From: Tyto alba
Taxonomy: Eukaryota; Chordata; Aves; Strigiformes; Tytonidae
Direction: 5' to 3'
DNA: 64,000 nucleotides
NCBI RefSeq assembly: GCF_018691265.1
Contig: NW_024881279.1
Location: 4,927,243-4,991,242 of the forward strand
Position numbers and translations under genes: made by a program
The notes under the pieces: generated by a model
Database searches by the model: none
What the model was told of the DNA's origin: nothing
What the model saw: the letters and a program-made list of their open reading frames with translations, nothing else
In this document: piece after piece, positions 37,108 through 50,505 of the stretch
Layout of the letters: the number at the start of each line of letters is the position of its first letter
Numbering within the stretch: position 1 is the first letter of the stretch

Positions 37108-37207
37108 GTTGCAATATCACTATTATAAACATACTGGCATATTGAGAGAGATTGTGGAAGTCACAAAAAAAAAAAAAAAAAATCTTTGCCAGATCATGAG
37201 AAGATGA
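37108..37207 (+). pseudogene. CATSPER3: CATSPER3 relic exon G (probable terminal exon) with A18 run
   Basis: The acceptor CTCGCTGCAG joins in the right phase to exon F: AG plus G makes the Arg before LQYHYYKHTG. The frame continues ILREIVEVT, resembling the mammalian LQELYYEIVHVL end. It then runs into 18 A (37165-37182), read as lysines, and ends at TGA 37205-37207. The A-run probably reflects slippage expansion since loss. Confidence 0.6.
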
Positions 37208-40200
37208 AAAATTAAAAGCTCTTTAGGCAGATCATGATCCTTGGTGTCCATCACAGCTCTGCCTCCAACCTCCTCTTCAAAGCTTCATTAAAATAAGCCA
37301 GAAACATTTATGATTAAAAATAATTCAGAAAATATCTGCTCTCCTTTCTGCTTGCTGACCGGGTGGAAGCGCAGCCGCCGGCGCTGGCCCCGCGCTGATG
37401 GAGGGAGGCACATCACTGCTGAGAGCTGGAGAAACCGTGGGCTGGGAAAGGATCAGAGCCCGGGTCCTTTTCCTGGAAACCTTGTGGCAAGGCTGGGTCT
37501 AGAGCCCAGGCCTCCGGTGCTCTCCCTGCCAGCTCCCTCTTTCTAAGATCAAGCAGCCTCGGCATAGCAAAGGGGCTGCTCTGAGTCAGAGCAAACTGAC
37601 CTGCACTAAGGAAACGGATTACGCTTATCTCTGAACGGAGCAGCTCGTTTTTGTACTCTGATGCTGATGAGCATCTTGCAATAACCCGCTTGTGTTCATC
37701 TGGCCGTCTGAATGCAAACACACCCACACGGCTTTGGGTAATCAGAGAAGGAAAGAGGAGACCTGCGGAGCGGCAGCCCTTCCTCCGCACGGCACGGGGT
37801 GTACCGGCACAGAGCTACAGCCCAAAGCCACCACGGCCGTGATGGCAGCGGTCAATCTGCCTGCGGTGACGAGGAACGAGCCATCCTGACCCCTTCCCGG
37901 TCGTGCAGGCAACAGGGATTAAAAGAACAGCTCTGCTTTGTCCTCGACACAGTCCCCCGTTGGCACCCTGTGGCAGGAACTGAGAAATGAGTGTCGAGGA
38001 TGACAAAAGGGAGGAAAGTGCCCAGAGGGGTGCTGGGTTTGGGGGTTTGGCTCCCTCCAGGCTGGATGAGGTGGGGAGAGGGCTGGGTGCCTGGTGGCAG
38101 GGACACTGGGGGGCTCACGGCTGCTCCTCAGCTCTGGTGGCAAGCAGGCAGGCTCAAGCCTCCGACAACCTGGACGTGAAGCTGCCGCAAGGTTTGGCTT
38201 TGGTGGCACTGCTGGTATAAAATCAGGTGTTGAGTTTTTTTCTCAGTCTTGACAGTATTTATGTGACCATTCCTTGTGATTCTGCACAATTACACAATCA
38301 GCGGGAGTTCAGGGGGAACATCTAGAAAATACCCTCTTCACTACTGTGCTATGGCACGAGCAGTTATCTAAGCAAAATTATTGACGCATCCCTGTGAGAG
38401 GGGTGGGTTGGTTTTGCCACTGCTCTGGCCCTGCCTGCCTCTCATCAACCCCTGAGAGCTCATCTCCGTGGTTCTCCAAAACTTGCCTTTCCCATACCAG
38501 CCCTGGGTCGCCGTTTGCAGTGGGTTTGTGCCCCAAAGCCTTCTCCCGAGCCGGCCGGCACGAGGGGGCTGAGCGCTGCTAGCAGGAGCTCCTCGTAAAA
38601 GGGCTAAGGAGAAACCAGCGACGTGCGCTCCCGCTCAATTTGTTTTTCATGTTCTCATTTGTAATAATTTTGTGTTTTATGAGGGATACTTCCTAAAACT
38701 TCCCCAACATGATGGAAACACATGTGGTGCTCTAATGCATGATCTCCTTTTGGTGGAGAAAAGAGATGAAAACCTGCTTTTCTCTGACAGCTACATGGGA
38801 TACAGCCCGGTGAGCCGGACAATCAGTGGCACGTGGGGTACCCAACCTTCCCCCAGCCGTGCCCACACTGTTCACCCTTCCAGAAATACTGCCTGCATAT
38901 ATTTGCATGCTCAGTCTCAGGGTTGATTTTCTTGCTAAATCATTATTTAAACTTTTTCTCCTTTCTTTTTTCACTGGGGGTAACCCAGCTCTGTGCCCAT
39001 GTGTGTCCGTGTGTCCCCCCCAGGTGACACAGAAAGCATCACTTGGAATTTCATCCAAAGTGCAGGTTTGCTCCTGTGCTCACTTCAAGGACAGAGCGAA
39101 TTGGGGAAAGCGAACACCAACCCTAGAAATGTTTTTTTTTTTGCAGGCTTGAAAGCTAATAATGCCAAGGTTAAAGGACCTTTGTTTATTTAAATTAGCA
39201 AATCCCTCAAAAAAAGGGTACGACTGAGATATCAGCATCATGGTTGTATTTGGGCTACACCACAGTAGGTGTCACTGGACTGGGACAATTCCTGCAGTAT
39301 TTGTGTTTGGGTGAGTGATGAGGGTCATCTTGCCCATCAGCCATCCCTGGCATCCCTTTCCCCGCAGCGGTGGGTGCAGAGGGTCCCCAAAAATGTAGAG
39401 CTGGCTCTCACCAGCAGCACTGCACCTACAGCAGCACCCCGCAGGGCATCCCCAGCTCAGGATGTGGGCTGTCAGTAATCCTGGTTTTCATTATTTTAAT
39501 GGTAAGATAAAACTTTTGTGTAGTGTGAAAAAACAATCCTAAGCCTGCCTGGTGTTTATGGGAAGGGCTCAGACAGATTGAAAAAACGGTGTGCAGGGGC
39601 TGGAGACTGCAGGACAGCAACCAGCGTGGAAGGACACCGGTCATAAATGATCTGGAGATATTTTTTAACTGAAAATAAAATTCTAATGGCGGGAAAGTGC
39701 AACAGTGATGTTGGTAAGTAATTCAGGATGAATGCAGAGGCCAGCAATCACAAGTAGCAACCAAAAAGGTGGCGAGTGGTAAAATCCTCTAACACTGCTG
39801 ACGGATTTCTAATTTCCAGCTTTTCAGATTCCTTAAAGTATTGTGGCCTTTCTTGATGGCCAGAAACATCGCTGCTTTGGCAGAAGCCTCTCTGACTCTT
39901 GTTTTGGTGCTGAAGATGGGCATACGAGCCCAGGATCTGAAGAGGGCTGGGGTGAGGCGTGTGCCATGGGCATCATTTTGGGTGCAAAACCCCTCAGTGC
40001 TGGGACCGGGAGCAGACAGGCTGCGGTAATGACACCCAGGGATGGATGGCACACAGGCAGAGTAGCCTGGAAAATATGTCAAATTACCTGCAGGGAGGAA
40101 GGAGGCTTGCTGGAAGGAGGCTGGGGGTGCTGGAGAAGTTGTCCGGGGGGCAGCTTCCCACCTCTGCTTCCTTGCTGTGGGGCAGACCTCTGCCCTGGGA

Positions 40201-40844
40201 TGGCTCCTGCCAGGGGGATTTGGGTTTTTTGTTTTTGTTTTTTTTTTTTTTTTTTTCCCATGAAAGCCTTTGATTTAGCTTTCTGTGGGAGACCCAGCCT
40301 TGGACACTTCTTTGCATTTCCCATTTTGAGCTTCACCTCATGTCCCAACAAAGATTTTTCTTGCTACTTAATTTTCCATGCACCTCTGTGCACCTTTGAG
40401 TGGGCTGACCTGGACCACGAACTGCTGAAACACTTTGAGAAACATTCCGAATGTGTCAGGACATTGCTTGACCCCTTTGGCCAGACTGGGCAGTGTGAAG
40501 CAGCCCTCTGGTCACTGCCTTTGATTTTGGGAGGTGCCAGGAGCTTTTCTGGTGCCCAGCACCCAGCACACAGCGTGATGCTGCCCCTCAACTTTGTCCT
40601 GGGGAGACTCGCAGAGCAGCTTAATATGACATGGGGGTTCTCAGCAAAGACACCCCCACGTAGTAATGAGGGAAATTAATGTACTTTGTGAGTTGGCTTC
40701 TCCTGCACTTTGGGCTGGTATAAATTAGGACCGGGCCAAAAAAGTCAGGAGGGCTGCACCAGTGTAAACTGGACTTCATGAAATAAAAAGGAGAGGCCCC
40801 TTTGTCAGGCGATGTTTTTTCCTCAGAAGCTAAATGATACATAA

Positions 40845-40955
40845 TGTTTATATAGTGTTTTGCCTCTCCTAAATGCAGGCTAGACATTAATTGATTCCAG
40901 GTTTGCTCTGTGAAGTAGGTCAGCTCTTTCCATTTTGCAGATAAAGGAGCAGTGG
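40845..40955 (+). repeat. Old MIR/CR1-L3-like fragment
   Basis: TTTATATAGTGTTTTGCC and then TGTGAAGTAGGTC with CCATTTTGCAGATAAAGG resemble the conserved end shared by ancient MIR/L3-type repeats (the CCCCATTTTACAGATGAGGAA phrase). Diverged and fragmentary. Confidence 0.4.
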
Positions 40956-41560
40956 GGATGCCGAGGGGTGCACGGGGGGTCAGCGCCCGAGCTGGGGCAC
41001 CTATATGGATCACTGCCCTCGCCATCGGACCACGCTGCCTCCCTAAATATACACCACTTCTGATGTATGTCGAAATCAGCTGTGACTCTGTAAACCTAGT
41101 TACATTAAGCCTGGGTTCAAATGAAATCTGTTTATGTCTCCAACGCTCGCCGCTGGTCAAAGCAGGACTTAACTAACCTATCGCTGTTTGTGTTCAAAGC
41201 CTCTTAAACCTCTGCTCTGACCATCTTGAAGTGAAATATAAAGTACTCTCTGGGACCTGGCTGGAGTCCAGGGAACAGTTTCAGACTGCCCCCTCTCTTT
41301 TTCGCTCGCAGGGCCGCTTAGGAAAAGCATTGCATATTTTAAACAGTGATGGAAAAAAATAATTTTAATTCATTTCTGTTTACATAGCATTGGAAGCTTG
41401 TGAGGGTATGTAGAGACAATTATTGATGGTTTAAACTGACGTGGTAAAAATGCTGCTTTGGTGTGGGAACATGAGCTGGCTCTTGAGCTCCCCAGCTCTG
41501 GTTTAGCCAAGCACTGACCCTGCGGGCTGTGCCAGGGGACCAGGGAGGGAGGACCTAACG

Positions 41561-41640
41561 GTTTGGTGGGTCCCACTGTTGTGCTTCCTTTTGGCAAATG
41601 GTTTGGTGGGTTCCACTGTTGTGCTTCCTTTTGGCATCTT
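41561..41640 (+). repeat. 40-base tandem duplication
   Basis: Two copies, 41561-41600 and 41601-41640. The first 36 bases (GTTTGGTGGG ... CTTTTGGCA) are identical except C versus T at the twelfth base. The very low divergence implies a recent event. Confidence 0.95.
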
Positions 41641-44600
41641 GGAAAAAACCTCCTGCCTATTCTACTAATGTTGAACTACTAAAAACCAAAGTCTGGATCT
41701 GGGGAAACACCTGGCTCTTGCCGGTCACCCCCATTTCTGGATGCCCAGCTTGGGGGTGCTGGGTGGCCAGATGGTAGGGAAGCGGAGTGTACTCAGGCAC
41801 CGAGCACTGCTCCATCACTATGGTCTCAAAGCTGACCTGAAAAGCCTCTGTCTAGCTTAATTGCATAAATTTGGTCCAGCTTTTGGGGAGAATGGCCCTT
41901 TATTTTTGGTTTGGACATCATGTGAATCAGACTGTGCTCCTCTGGAGCAGGTGGAGTCATGCCCGGCTCTGCACCAGGAATCGGGTCCCATGTGCAGTGC
42001 CCTGATCTCTTTCTGACGGGCGAAGGAGGTGGGGATGAGCAGGAATGGGTGAAGGATGTGGGATGAGCAGGCACAGGCTCACCTGCGGCCCGAGCCCAGC
42101 CCGTGCGGTACACGCATCCTCGCACGCGTCCATCAGAAGACTCAGACACTGTTTTACTGGTCTATCGCACAGCGGGATCTTGCACCTATAAAACTGCTCT
42201 TAATTACTTCCTAAGCTACTAACCAGGGTGATGCTGATTTTGTCTTACAACCCAACAGGACTTTGTCTAGTTAGTATAAACCCCTGCCCACCGTAACTTC
42301 CTTGTCTATGTATACCGGTGTATGACTATACACTGCACGCACATGTCTGTGACTGGTTTTTGGACAATCATTGACCTGCTCTCCAAAGATGCCCATGCCA
42401 TTTTTGCTTTCCAGCCTGTGCCCACAACGCTGCAGCACTTCCACATGCAGAGCTGTGATGCTGCTGTGGGGCTCTAGCAGGTTGGCAAGTGCCTGCACGA
42501 AGGCTAACACAGCCCGGGAAGTGCTCGGGAGCCTGGTTTGGAGGGTGACAAGCTCCAGAACCTCCTTCCCAAGGTGGCAAATTCACACAGGCACAGGGAG
42601 GAGGGATTGCCCCCTATAGCCATGGCACTGATTGCCTCTGATCTGCTTTCACCCTGCTTTGTCAGCTGAGCTTGAAACACCGGCTGTAGTGGCAAAGGAA
42701 ATAGTAGAGAAAATGATAGTTGGGAACTAAGTTCATGCCAGCATCTGCTCCTGCAGCATCTAGACTCTGCTTTGAAGCTCTCCTCTCAAAATAGTATCTC
42801 TGTGATCCCTGGGGATTACCATTCATGGTGGCACTCATCTGAGTGCCTATATTACAAAACGCATAAGCGCACAATAGATGTGCCTACTTTGCAAGTCAAC
42901 CTTGCACAACAGGTTATGGGGGCGCTTAAAGGCATGTTGGCGTTAGAGGCTGGATCACTGTTATTACTGCCACTCTGGCTCTAGCTGGAACAAGTGTAGG
43001 ACTAATCTGACCTCATTAACCAACTCTGATATATTCTAAAACCAAATCTGCAATGTGTGAAACATTGTATTTAAAAGAGAAAAATTCATTTATGAGGGCA
43101 AAGAAGTTTGGAGACTTTTGCATGCAGACCATAGATTGGTCTTTTCTAGACAACTCCCCTGAGGTGTCATGATATATATTCCTCCAAGGCTGCAAGATCC
43201 TGAATAACATAGTTATGTGACTGTGAGACATGGATAGAGAAGGGGCTTCCCTCTGCAATCACTGGGTTGCAGCACATTTTTTTGCCTGTGTTGGGAGAAG
43301 GTGGTGCATGAAATGTCTGAGAGAAACGCATGGGCTGAGGAATGCTTCAAGTGCTTAGTCATCACCTGTGTGAATCAAGCAGGAAGAACAGCCTTTAGTC
43401 TGCCAGATGACCCCATGCCAGAAGGATTTTCCTTGAAAAAGGCTCAAAAATTGTTCCAAAAATATGCTACTGGGTGGAGTCCAGTCTTGTCTTGCACAAG
43501 AGGTAAACTTCAGATGGATGCGGTGTTTGATATGAAGCTCATAGGAAGCATCAGGCTCTGATATATAAAGGTCATGAGACCCAGAGCCACCCCCACCACC
43601 TTTCCCAGCAGCAAGGGATATGGTAGGGGAGGGTTTGAACCCAGTGGGAATGCCTCTGAGTTCAAGGAGTGGAGAGTCCAGTTAGAAGGAGATTAAGAAA
43701 AGTCCTGAAAATGGGTTTTCTGTTGTAATAGGGATCATTACCTGAATCTGTCCATTCTTCTCTTGCATGCCGGTGCACCAGGGCTAATTCCAATTGATGA
43801 AGTTATTCTGGACTGATGCTGGTGCAGGAGGGGGGATCAGTCCCAGAGTTTTGAGACCTGACATGAATGCTCCCAGGTGTGAGGCAGCACATGGGAAAAA
43901 TGCAACTGGGGACAACCATGACAGGAAGCAACACAACATTTCAAACAAGCACAGAAGCCAGCTGTAAAGATGTCCAAACAATTGCAATGACCGTTTCATT
44001 GCTTGCCACCCTTGGCAATTTTCTATCCAGTTTTACATTTTGCTCTAAAATCGGGCAATTCTGAAGAGATGCCCGTGCAGTTCTGTTGGCCTGATTAGCT
44101 GCCGATCCCCATGGCCCGCTCTCCTCTGAGACCCCCTCCTGGCAGGCTGTGCCCATGCCTGGTGCCTGCCTCACCGCGGGGTTATTGCCTCTGGGTGCAG
44201 ATCAGCGATCCGGACAGAGACCTTCGGGAGTTGGGTCCTCAGGCTCTGGGCTTAGATGCTACAAAGAAGAAAATGGTAAAACAAAACATTTGGAAATCTG
44301 TTTCTTATTTACTGTGCTGCCAAGCTGCTGTGAGACTTGCTGGAATCACAGTCCCAGAAAAACAGTGGAAAGGATTTTCCTGCTGATATTACTGGCAGTG
44401 GGAGAGACCTCACTGCCTGCTGTGGGCTGGGACAGGTGGGGACAGGGACAGGGATGGGCTTTCTGCTTGTGAGAGTGAGGAAAACATCTGAAAAAGTTCC
44501 TTTGTTTCTCCTCAACCCTTTTCAAGAGGGAAGTTTATTAAATATTGTGAAGAACTGAAGGCAGACTGGAGTATTTGTGGAAGGGATACTTGGAGAGCCA

Positions 44601-47420
44601 CTTCATAAGTTAGTTTTTGGTGGTGATGAAGGGCAAATATGGTGTCATATGGTGGTGATGGAAGAAAAAGTGTCAGATGCTCAGGTCAAAGCAGGTTTTT
44701 GCTGGATGTTTCCATGCCCGTGGCATCACCTGAAAGGATCTCCCAGCACTACTTAACCATGAGGCACAGAGGGAGATGCCAAGGCAATCTCTGCTCTATG
44801 GGCTGTGGAGCAGAAGATGTTTTACGGTACCAAGGAGCTCTTCCCAAGGCAGCAAGTTCTCGCATCTCCCGTTTCCACCTACAAGTGCCTGCATCTCTCC
44901 TGGGAACACCGCACATCACCCCTGGCTGCTCACGCACACTGCAACGGGGATAAGCTGAGCAGGGAAAGTTTCCCAGAGACTTTTGGGCCATGATGCCAGG
45001 AGCTATAATTGCCTTGGCAGAGGCGGCCACAGTTGTTCAAACCTGCCCTCTCGCCCGTGAGTCAGAGTGGAAGTGCCGGAGTCATGGGATGGCTCGGAGC
45101 AAAGATGCAAAGCTGGGAGTTGCTTTCCGAGCTTTTTATTTCCTTGAGGGAAAGTCTGAAAAATATTAGTGAGGGAGAAAGAGAGACTCCAGCAGTGCCT
45201 GCAGCCCGCAAAGGCAATGCCAGCCTCTGCCAGCTGGGATGGCGGGTGGGCAGCACTCAGGGTCCCTGCTGCCCGCAGGGGACGGGACCATTTCTGGGGC
45301 CCCCGGTGACAGCAGGGCCGTGGCAGGGAAAGCAGCCATGCAGTTGGTGGGTGGCTGTGGGCGAAGTGGGTGAGCCCTGGTGTCGCGTGACGTGTCCCGT
45401 GAGATGTTTGGGGCATGTCTTACAGAGGTGGTGTTTGCCCGGCCGCCGCCATCCTGCTCGGTGCAGCAGGACACACAGCCAGTCCCGGCGGTGGGACAGA
45501 GCCTCCCACTCATGTGGGAAGGTCTTGGGGAGCATTGAGCCCCCACATATGGGGCTATATACATGAGTATGTCCTCTTTAGGTCAGAAAGCATCAGGATA
45601 TGGCTCAGCAGGGTTTCCTGAGGACAACTGGCTATGGGCATCTTGGAGGATCTTTTGTAGTGAAAGCACTTTTGCTCTTGGGGGTTTGCCAATCCCCTTC
45701 AGGTCTGCGCAACGGAGCAAAGAGCAGAGCTGAGGGGGGATAAAACATCAGGATCACCAGCCTGGGGAGAACGGATGGGAGCTGCTCGCTCTCCCAGTAT
45801 CATGTCCTTGCCCATGACACCCAGCTCCATCTGAGCACGGGGGGAGAGGCAGCAGGAAGGGCTGGGGGCCCAGGGGAGCGTGGGGTGGGTGCTGATGGAG
45901 CCGGCGCTTCGCAAAGCCTCTGTGGGCAGGACTTGGCATGTGAATCGCTTCCAGCACATGGAAACCATGATGGGCTACAGTCAACCTGGCTCCACGGGAT
46001 GGCTGAAGTTGTCAGAACCTAGTGGCAGCAGGGATGTGCTGAGGTGGGTATCGGACCAGTCTGGAGGCAGGTGAGAATGGAAACCCTGGTACCAAGCTCT
46101 CCCCAACCTTGGGGAGGTCCTGTCGCCTCCAGACTCCAAGTTCATGGCTCGGAGCCATCTCTCGTTTAGTCCCAGTGAATTACTGAGCCCCAGGAAGCCT
46201 ACCTTACTGAGGCTTTTGTAGAAGTCAAGGGCTCAAATTGAGCAGGAGCTTGGGGAAACCGTTTCCCTTGTTAAAATAAATGTATTAGTTTAATACGTAC
46301 CAGGAGAGGATAGGGAGTTCTCCTTGTTAAATATTTACCAGTCAATCCCTGCTGAGGACTTACTTGGAGCAATTCAGCTTTAGTGATTTCCTTCTATTGT
46401 GGTCTAAGTCTCCAGCATCGCTGGGAAACCGCCCGGCAGAGCCAGGAGGGCTGGCAGCAAACCTGAGCCCCGGGCAGCAAAACCATGACCAGAACAGCCG
46501 TCCACTGCTCCTGGGACACCGCGGGGCCTCGACGGGTCCCCAAATCCACCCTGGAATCATCATGGGGATGCCAGCACCTGCCCAGAGCGATGGAGTGAAC
46601 AACCTTGTTTCCAGAAGGGAGCAAGGTATGGGAGAGATGCCCAACAACCAGACAAAATTAAATTTAAAAGGAAAAGATCAGTAGAAGCACAAAATATTGC
46701 TCTGTGCTTTATCTGTCCTGGTAGCCCTTGAGAGCATCCCAATAGCGCTTTCCCAGACACACCACAGTGAATTTTAACAAGCAGTGCAATTTCTATGGGA
46801 GATGATCCTCTTGGGAGTGTGTATCTTTGAAAAGAACCCAAATTGTGATTTATCTTCATTTCCCTAAGGTGTCCCTCCTGCTACTTGATGGTGGAGTTAA
46901 GCCCTATTCCAATAATCTTCCATAGTTCAGGATTTCCTGACATAGCTATTCTATTTATAGGAGCAATTTAATATTTAAGTTATTTACATGTCTATATACT
47001 AATTTGACACACATTTACATTAATAATTTAATTGTTATTTACAAGTTTATATTCCAGCAGTCTCTGATGTTTCAAGATTTCTTAACATTGCTAACACCTT
47101 TTTTTCTTATCAAGCTAAATTCAGATTATTTGTATTTTTGGGGAGTCCACATTGTTTTGTAATGCAGTTGCTTCACCTTAAACTCCCTAAAATAAAATGG
47201 AAGTACCAGGAAACATGTGGGGATCTCTAGGGAAATGCTCAGGACTTGTTGGCCACTTGCTCTCACAAATGCAGCGATCATAGATTTTCAAGGAACATGT
47301 CACCGTGTAGTTTGTAAAGAATGACTCTATTAAAAATGTTAAGAGAAAGCAGATGCATCAGGTTTGCAACCAGAAATGTGGATATTCCAGGAGACATCAA
47401 TTGTTAGAAGTAAACAACAG

Positions 47421-47579
47421 CCCTGATTCAACAAAGCTCTTAAGCAGACACTTAACTTTAAGCATGCACTTAACATAGGCTTCAGTGAGGTGTTAACATA
47501 TGTTCTGCTATATAAGGAGGGACTTAAGTACGTACTTACAGTTAAGCTTGGGCTTAAGTGCTTTGTTGAATTGGGGCCA
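47421..47579. mobile_element. Palindromic non-autonomous DNA-transposon relic (MITE-like)
   Basis: The left arm starts CCCTGATTCAACAAAGC, followed by CTTAAGC and CTTAACTTTAAGCATGC. The right arm ends CTTAAGTGCTTTGTTGAATT followed by GGGGCC. The reverse complement of the right arm matches the left arm over about 50 bases with few differences, around a short centre. This resembles a widespread old amniote palindromic repeat, seen from memory in turtle and crocodile genomes. No coding capacity. Confidence 0.7.
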
Positions 47580-50444
47580 ATACTTCATCTCTCCCTCTGT
47601 CTCCCTAACATGAACTGTGCCTGACATCCAGGAAATTCAAAGAGGGGCTGCTGTATCCACCTACCTGCATTTCTTCTCCCTTCAGACAGCGGCTGCATCT
47701 GTTCTGCAGCAGGTCCAGCGCGCTCGGGGTGGCAGGATCCGGCCACCTCATGCACCTTTGGGTGCCCCTGTCACTCCCCATCCCTTGGGACCCCCACGCC
47801 ACAGTGCCCATGGGGTCACCTGCAGAGAGACCGAGAAACAGTCACACTTGTAAATCTCTATGAAGACCCCACCTAGAAGTCTTTCATGCCTTTATTTTTA
47901 TTGGGTTTTAAATCAAGATATTTTTCCATAATATTTAGCATGTTCATAAATGACGCTTGCTTTGTTTGCGCTTATTTTCAGGTGGTTGTTTTTTTTTAGT
48001 CCTGAGCATCAAGAATTGCACTGTGCGCTGATTTAGCCTCCCTGGTCAACCTTTATGCATGAAAAATTAATTTTGCAAGTTTTTTCCTTTTGTAGCTTTG
48101 CATCCCCCCTTCACTGAGTTGTGCATATCAGCAGATGAATGTGAATGGGAAAAGCCTTGGTGTCTTCATGGGTTACTGATGACCTCCTGAACCAGCCTGG
48201 ATGCTCTGAGATGCCCTTCCAATTAGCTTGAGACTCTTCTTCTTGGCTGTAAATCACCTTAATTTCAGACCGAAGTTACTGAGGATTAAGGTTTTCCCAT
48301 TCTGATCACTGTAACAGCACTTTGAATCAGCATCACTGGAAACCCTAAATCCCAGCTGTCAGTCCTTTCCACAGCTTGGGTTCAAATCATCATAATTTGT
48401 TGGTTTTTATTTTCAGTAAACCAGATTTCACTGAAAACTGAGCTGATCTTGTTTCACAAGCAGGGGAGAGCTCAGGGGAAGTAGGAACCGAAGTTGGTAC
48501 CTCCAGACCCAAATGAGACAAATCCCAAACCAAGTATTTCCAAAGTTTTCATGGTTTGTAGGTGAAGTTCTGCCCTTCTTGCAACCAAAGGGAACTTTTG
48601 CACTTCAATGGGGCCAGAGCTGCTTTCTCCCCAGGATTTTATTTCTGAACAGTTTTTAAACTGTGGGTATGACAGAAGCTCTCTGAAAGAGAGCCTTTTC
48701 CAGGCCCAGATTTCTGTCTACACCACCTCTCTACCTAAAAGGTCACAGCTGGAGAGGCCTGGTCACTGCAAAAAGGAGGATTTTGTTTTACCAGTCAGAA
48801 CCAAGTGTTACAAACCTGTGGCCTTCAGTTAGACGTGACTCAGGGAGCGTTGTCTAGATACTATGCTAAGTTTTCTTGAATAAAATAATTAATAAAGACC
48901 TCAGGGACCAGCTCTTTGTTGTTTATTTTCTTTGCAGATGGCAAAATCCAAGTTCCAGTTATTTCTGTCTTGGAAAATATAAAATGCTACCAGAAGAAAA
49001 GGAATGTGAGTTGCAGTGCAGTTTGGTACCTGGAAGACTCCAAGCTGGAGTGCACACTCCTGATTTATGGCGTACTTGTTAAAACCACTTGTTCTTGTCA
49101 TAACAAAACAGATCGAAGTGAAGCTGGGTAGAAGGTCTCCTTCTAGTTGGCACTTCATCATGGCTTCTTACTCTGTCTTAGGTTCTGGGGGTTTACAGTT
49201 ATATAAAACTTAATGAATCAGTATACTTTAGATTTCCTTCCTAATGCATATGGGTTCAATTAACTGCACTGTTTGCTTATTTAAGCGTTTTCATTAAATT
49301 GCTTTACTATATTTTCCCGCAATTGAAGGGGAACATGGTGGGGCTGATGCCATCTGCCACCATCACTTTAGCAGAACCTTTTTCTTTGTTCAGACCCATT
49401 CTTTTTTATTAGAAGAGACCCTCCTACCACCAGTTCCCTGTGTGCCACGCACTTATTGCATTCTCCTCTTCTGACTGCAGACTGATAAATAAAAAGCTTG
49501 TGCAAGAACCTTCATGTATGGTATTTTTTAAGGCTCTCTTTTACAAGATCAGGTTGTGTTTTACTCCCCCCTCTCTCCCCCTGCTTGCAGATTCCTTTTT
49601 GCTCCAGCTTGTGAATAAATAATTGTTGCTATTACAATAGCTAGCAGCTCTTGCTGCCTGGCTCTGTGGGGTGGGGGATTGCTTTGGCTAAAACACCGGG
49701 CCAAGCTGCAACCTTAGCCCAGGACAGCAAGGAAAAGCCAGGGGAGGCCTAGTTTTTAAGGAATAGTTGATCCTAAACAACTCAGTAAACTTTCCTAAAA
49801 GTCCTCCTGGCAGGGGATGGTCTCCCTGCCAGTGTCCCTGCTTCACCCGTGGCTTAATTTTTGGGTCTGTTGCCATTAGGACTTCCCGCACTGTCCTCCC
49901 CCAGCACAGGCAGTGTTTTATTACATTCCTCCTTGTTGCTTTACTCTGTCCCTTCGAGCTGCATCTTGCCAGTGTAAGTGCTCACTGTGAGTGGCCCTGT
50001 GCTTCTCAAAGGGCTGGCAGTCCCAAGGGGGCTGCTGCCAGCACCCCTCCAAAACACCTCGCACCGCCATGGCGATGCCGATTTTACTGACAAACTAAAC
50101 TGAATAAACTCACCCACTTGAACTGGGATACTATCTGCACCCTGTTACACAAAGCAAAAGCTTTATAGAAAACACTAATAGGAAAAACACCTCCTGAAGA
50201 ATATAATAGAAGAAGGAAAAAACATTAATCTTTGAGGACTCTCATCCAGAGATCGGATTTTTGATTTGGAAATGCAATGTTTGATATTGCATCAGTTATC
50301 TGCTATCTCTCAGTCAGGGAACAGAGGAAGGCATTAGTGCTCCCGGAACCAACTGATCTTTTGCAATACAGTCTGGGGAGGAAAACGCCCTAGTGTTTAT
50401 CATTTTCTGCTCCCTGCTACAGGCATTTTGTGTAAGGGAAGATG

Positions 50445-50505
50445 CAAAGAGAATAAATAACTTGCCCTAAAGGTACACAATGAATCTGTAGGAAGGCCAG
50501 CAAGA
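50445..50505 (+). repeat. MIR-like SINE fragment
   Basis: AATAAATAACTTGCCCTAAA followed by GGTACACAATGAATCTGTAGGA closely parallels the conserved MIR core (TTAAGTAACTTGCCCAAGGT, then CACACAGCTAGTAAG). Only this core segment is recognisable. Confidence 0.45.

Larger units (their letters stand above)
29531..37207 (+). pseudogene. CATSPER3: CATSPER3 unitary pseudogene (sperm Ca2+-channel subunit), seven exon remnants
   Basis: CATSPER3 is one of four pore-forming subunits of the flagellar CatSper calcium channel. Its parts are recognisable in order: S1 (exon A), S2-S4 (B), S5 and the start of the pore loop (C), filter and S6 (D), cytoplasmic coiled-coil-like segment (E), C-terminal domain (F) and terminus (G). 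B and E have exactly the codon counts of the mammalian exons as I remember the protein (80 and 41). D is one base short of the expected 47 codons. Lesions: TAG at 30494-30496, a frameshift with TGA at 33267, tandem TAG-TAA at 33401-33406 with no donor beyond, and frameshifts at about 33880-33890 and 35803-35812. The first exon is not found. Being single, in place, intron-containing and syntenic, it is a unitary rather than a processed pseudogene. CatSper loss in birds is established knowledge. Confidence 0.9.

Noticed and set aside
39843..40679. 278-codon open frame on the plus strand
   Set aside because: It runs through a poly-T tract giving a run of Phe, has several overlapping rivals in other frames, no splice or family support, and lies in GC-rich DNA where long chance frames are common.
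45009..45566. 185-codon plus-strand frame with overlapping minus-strand frames
   Set aside because: Six overlapping open frames on both strands here indicate stop-poor GC-rich composition rather than a gene.
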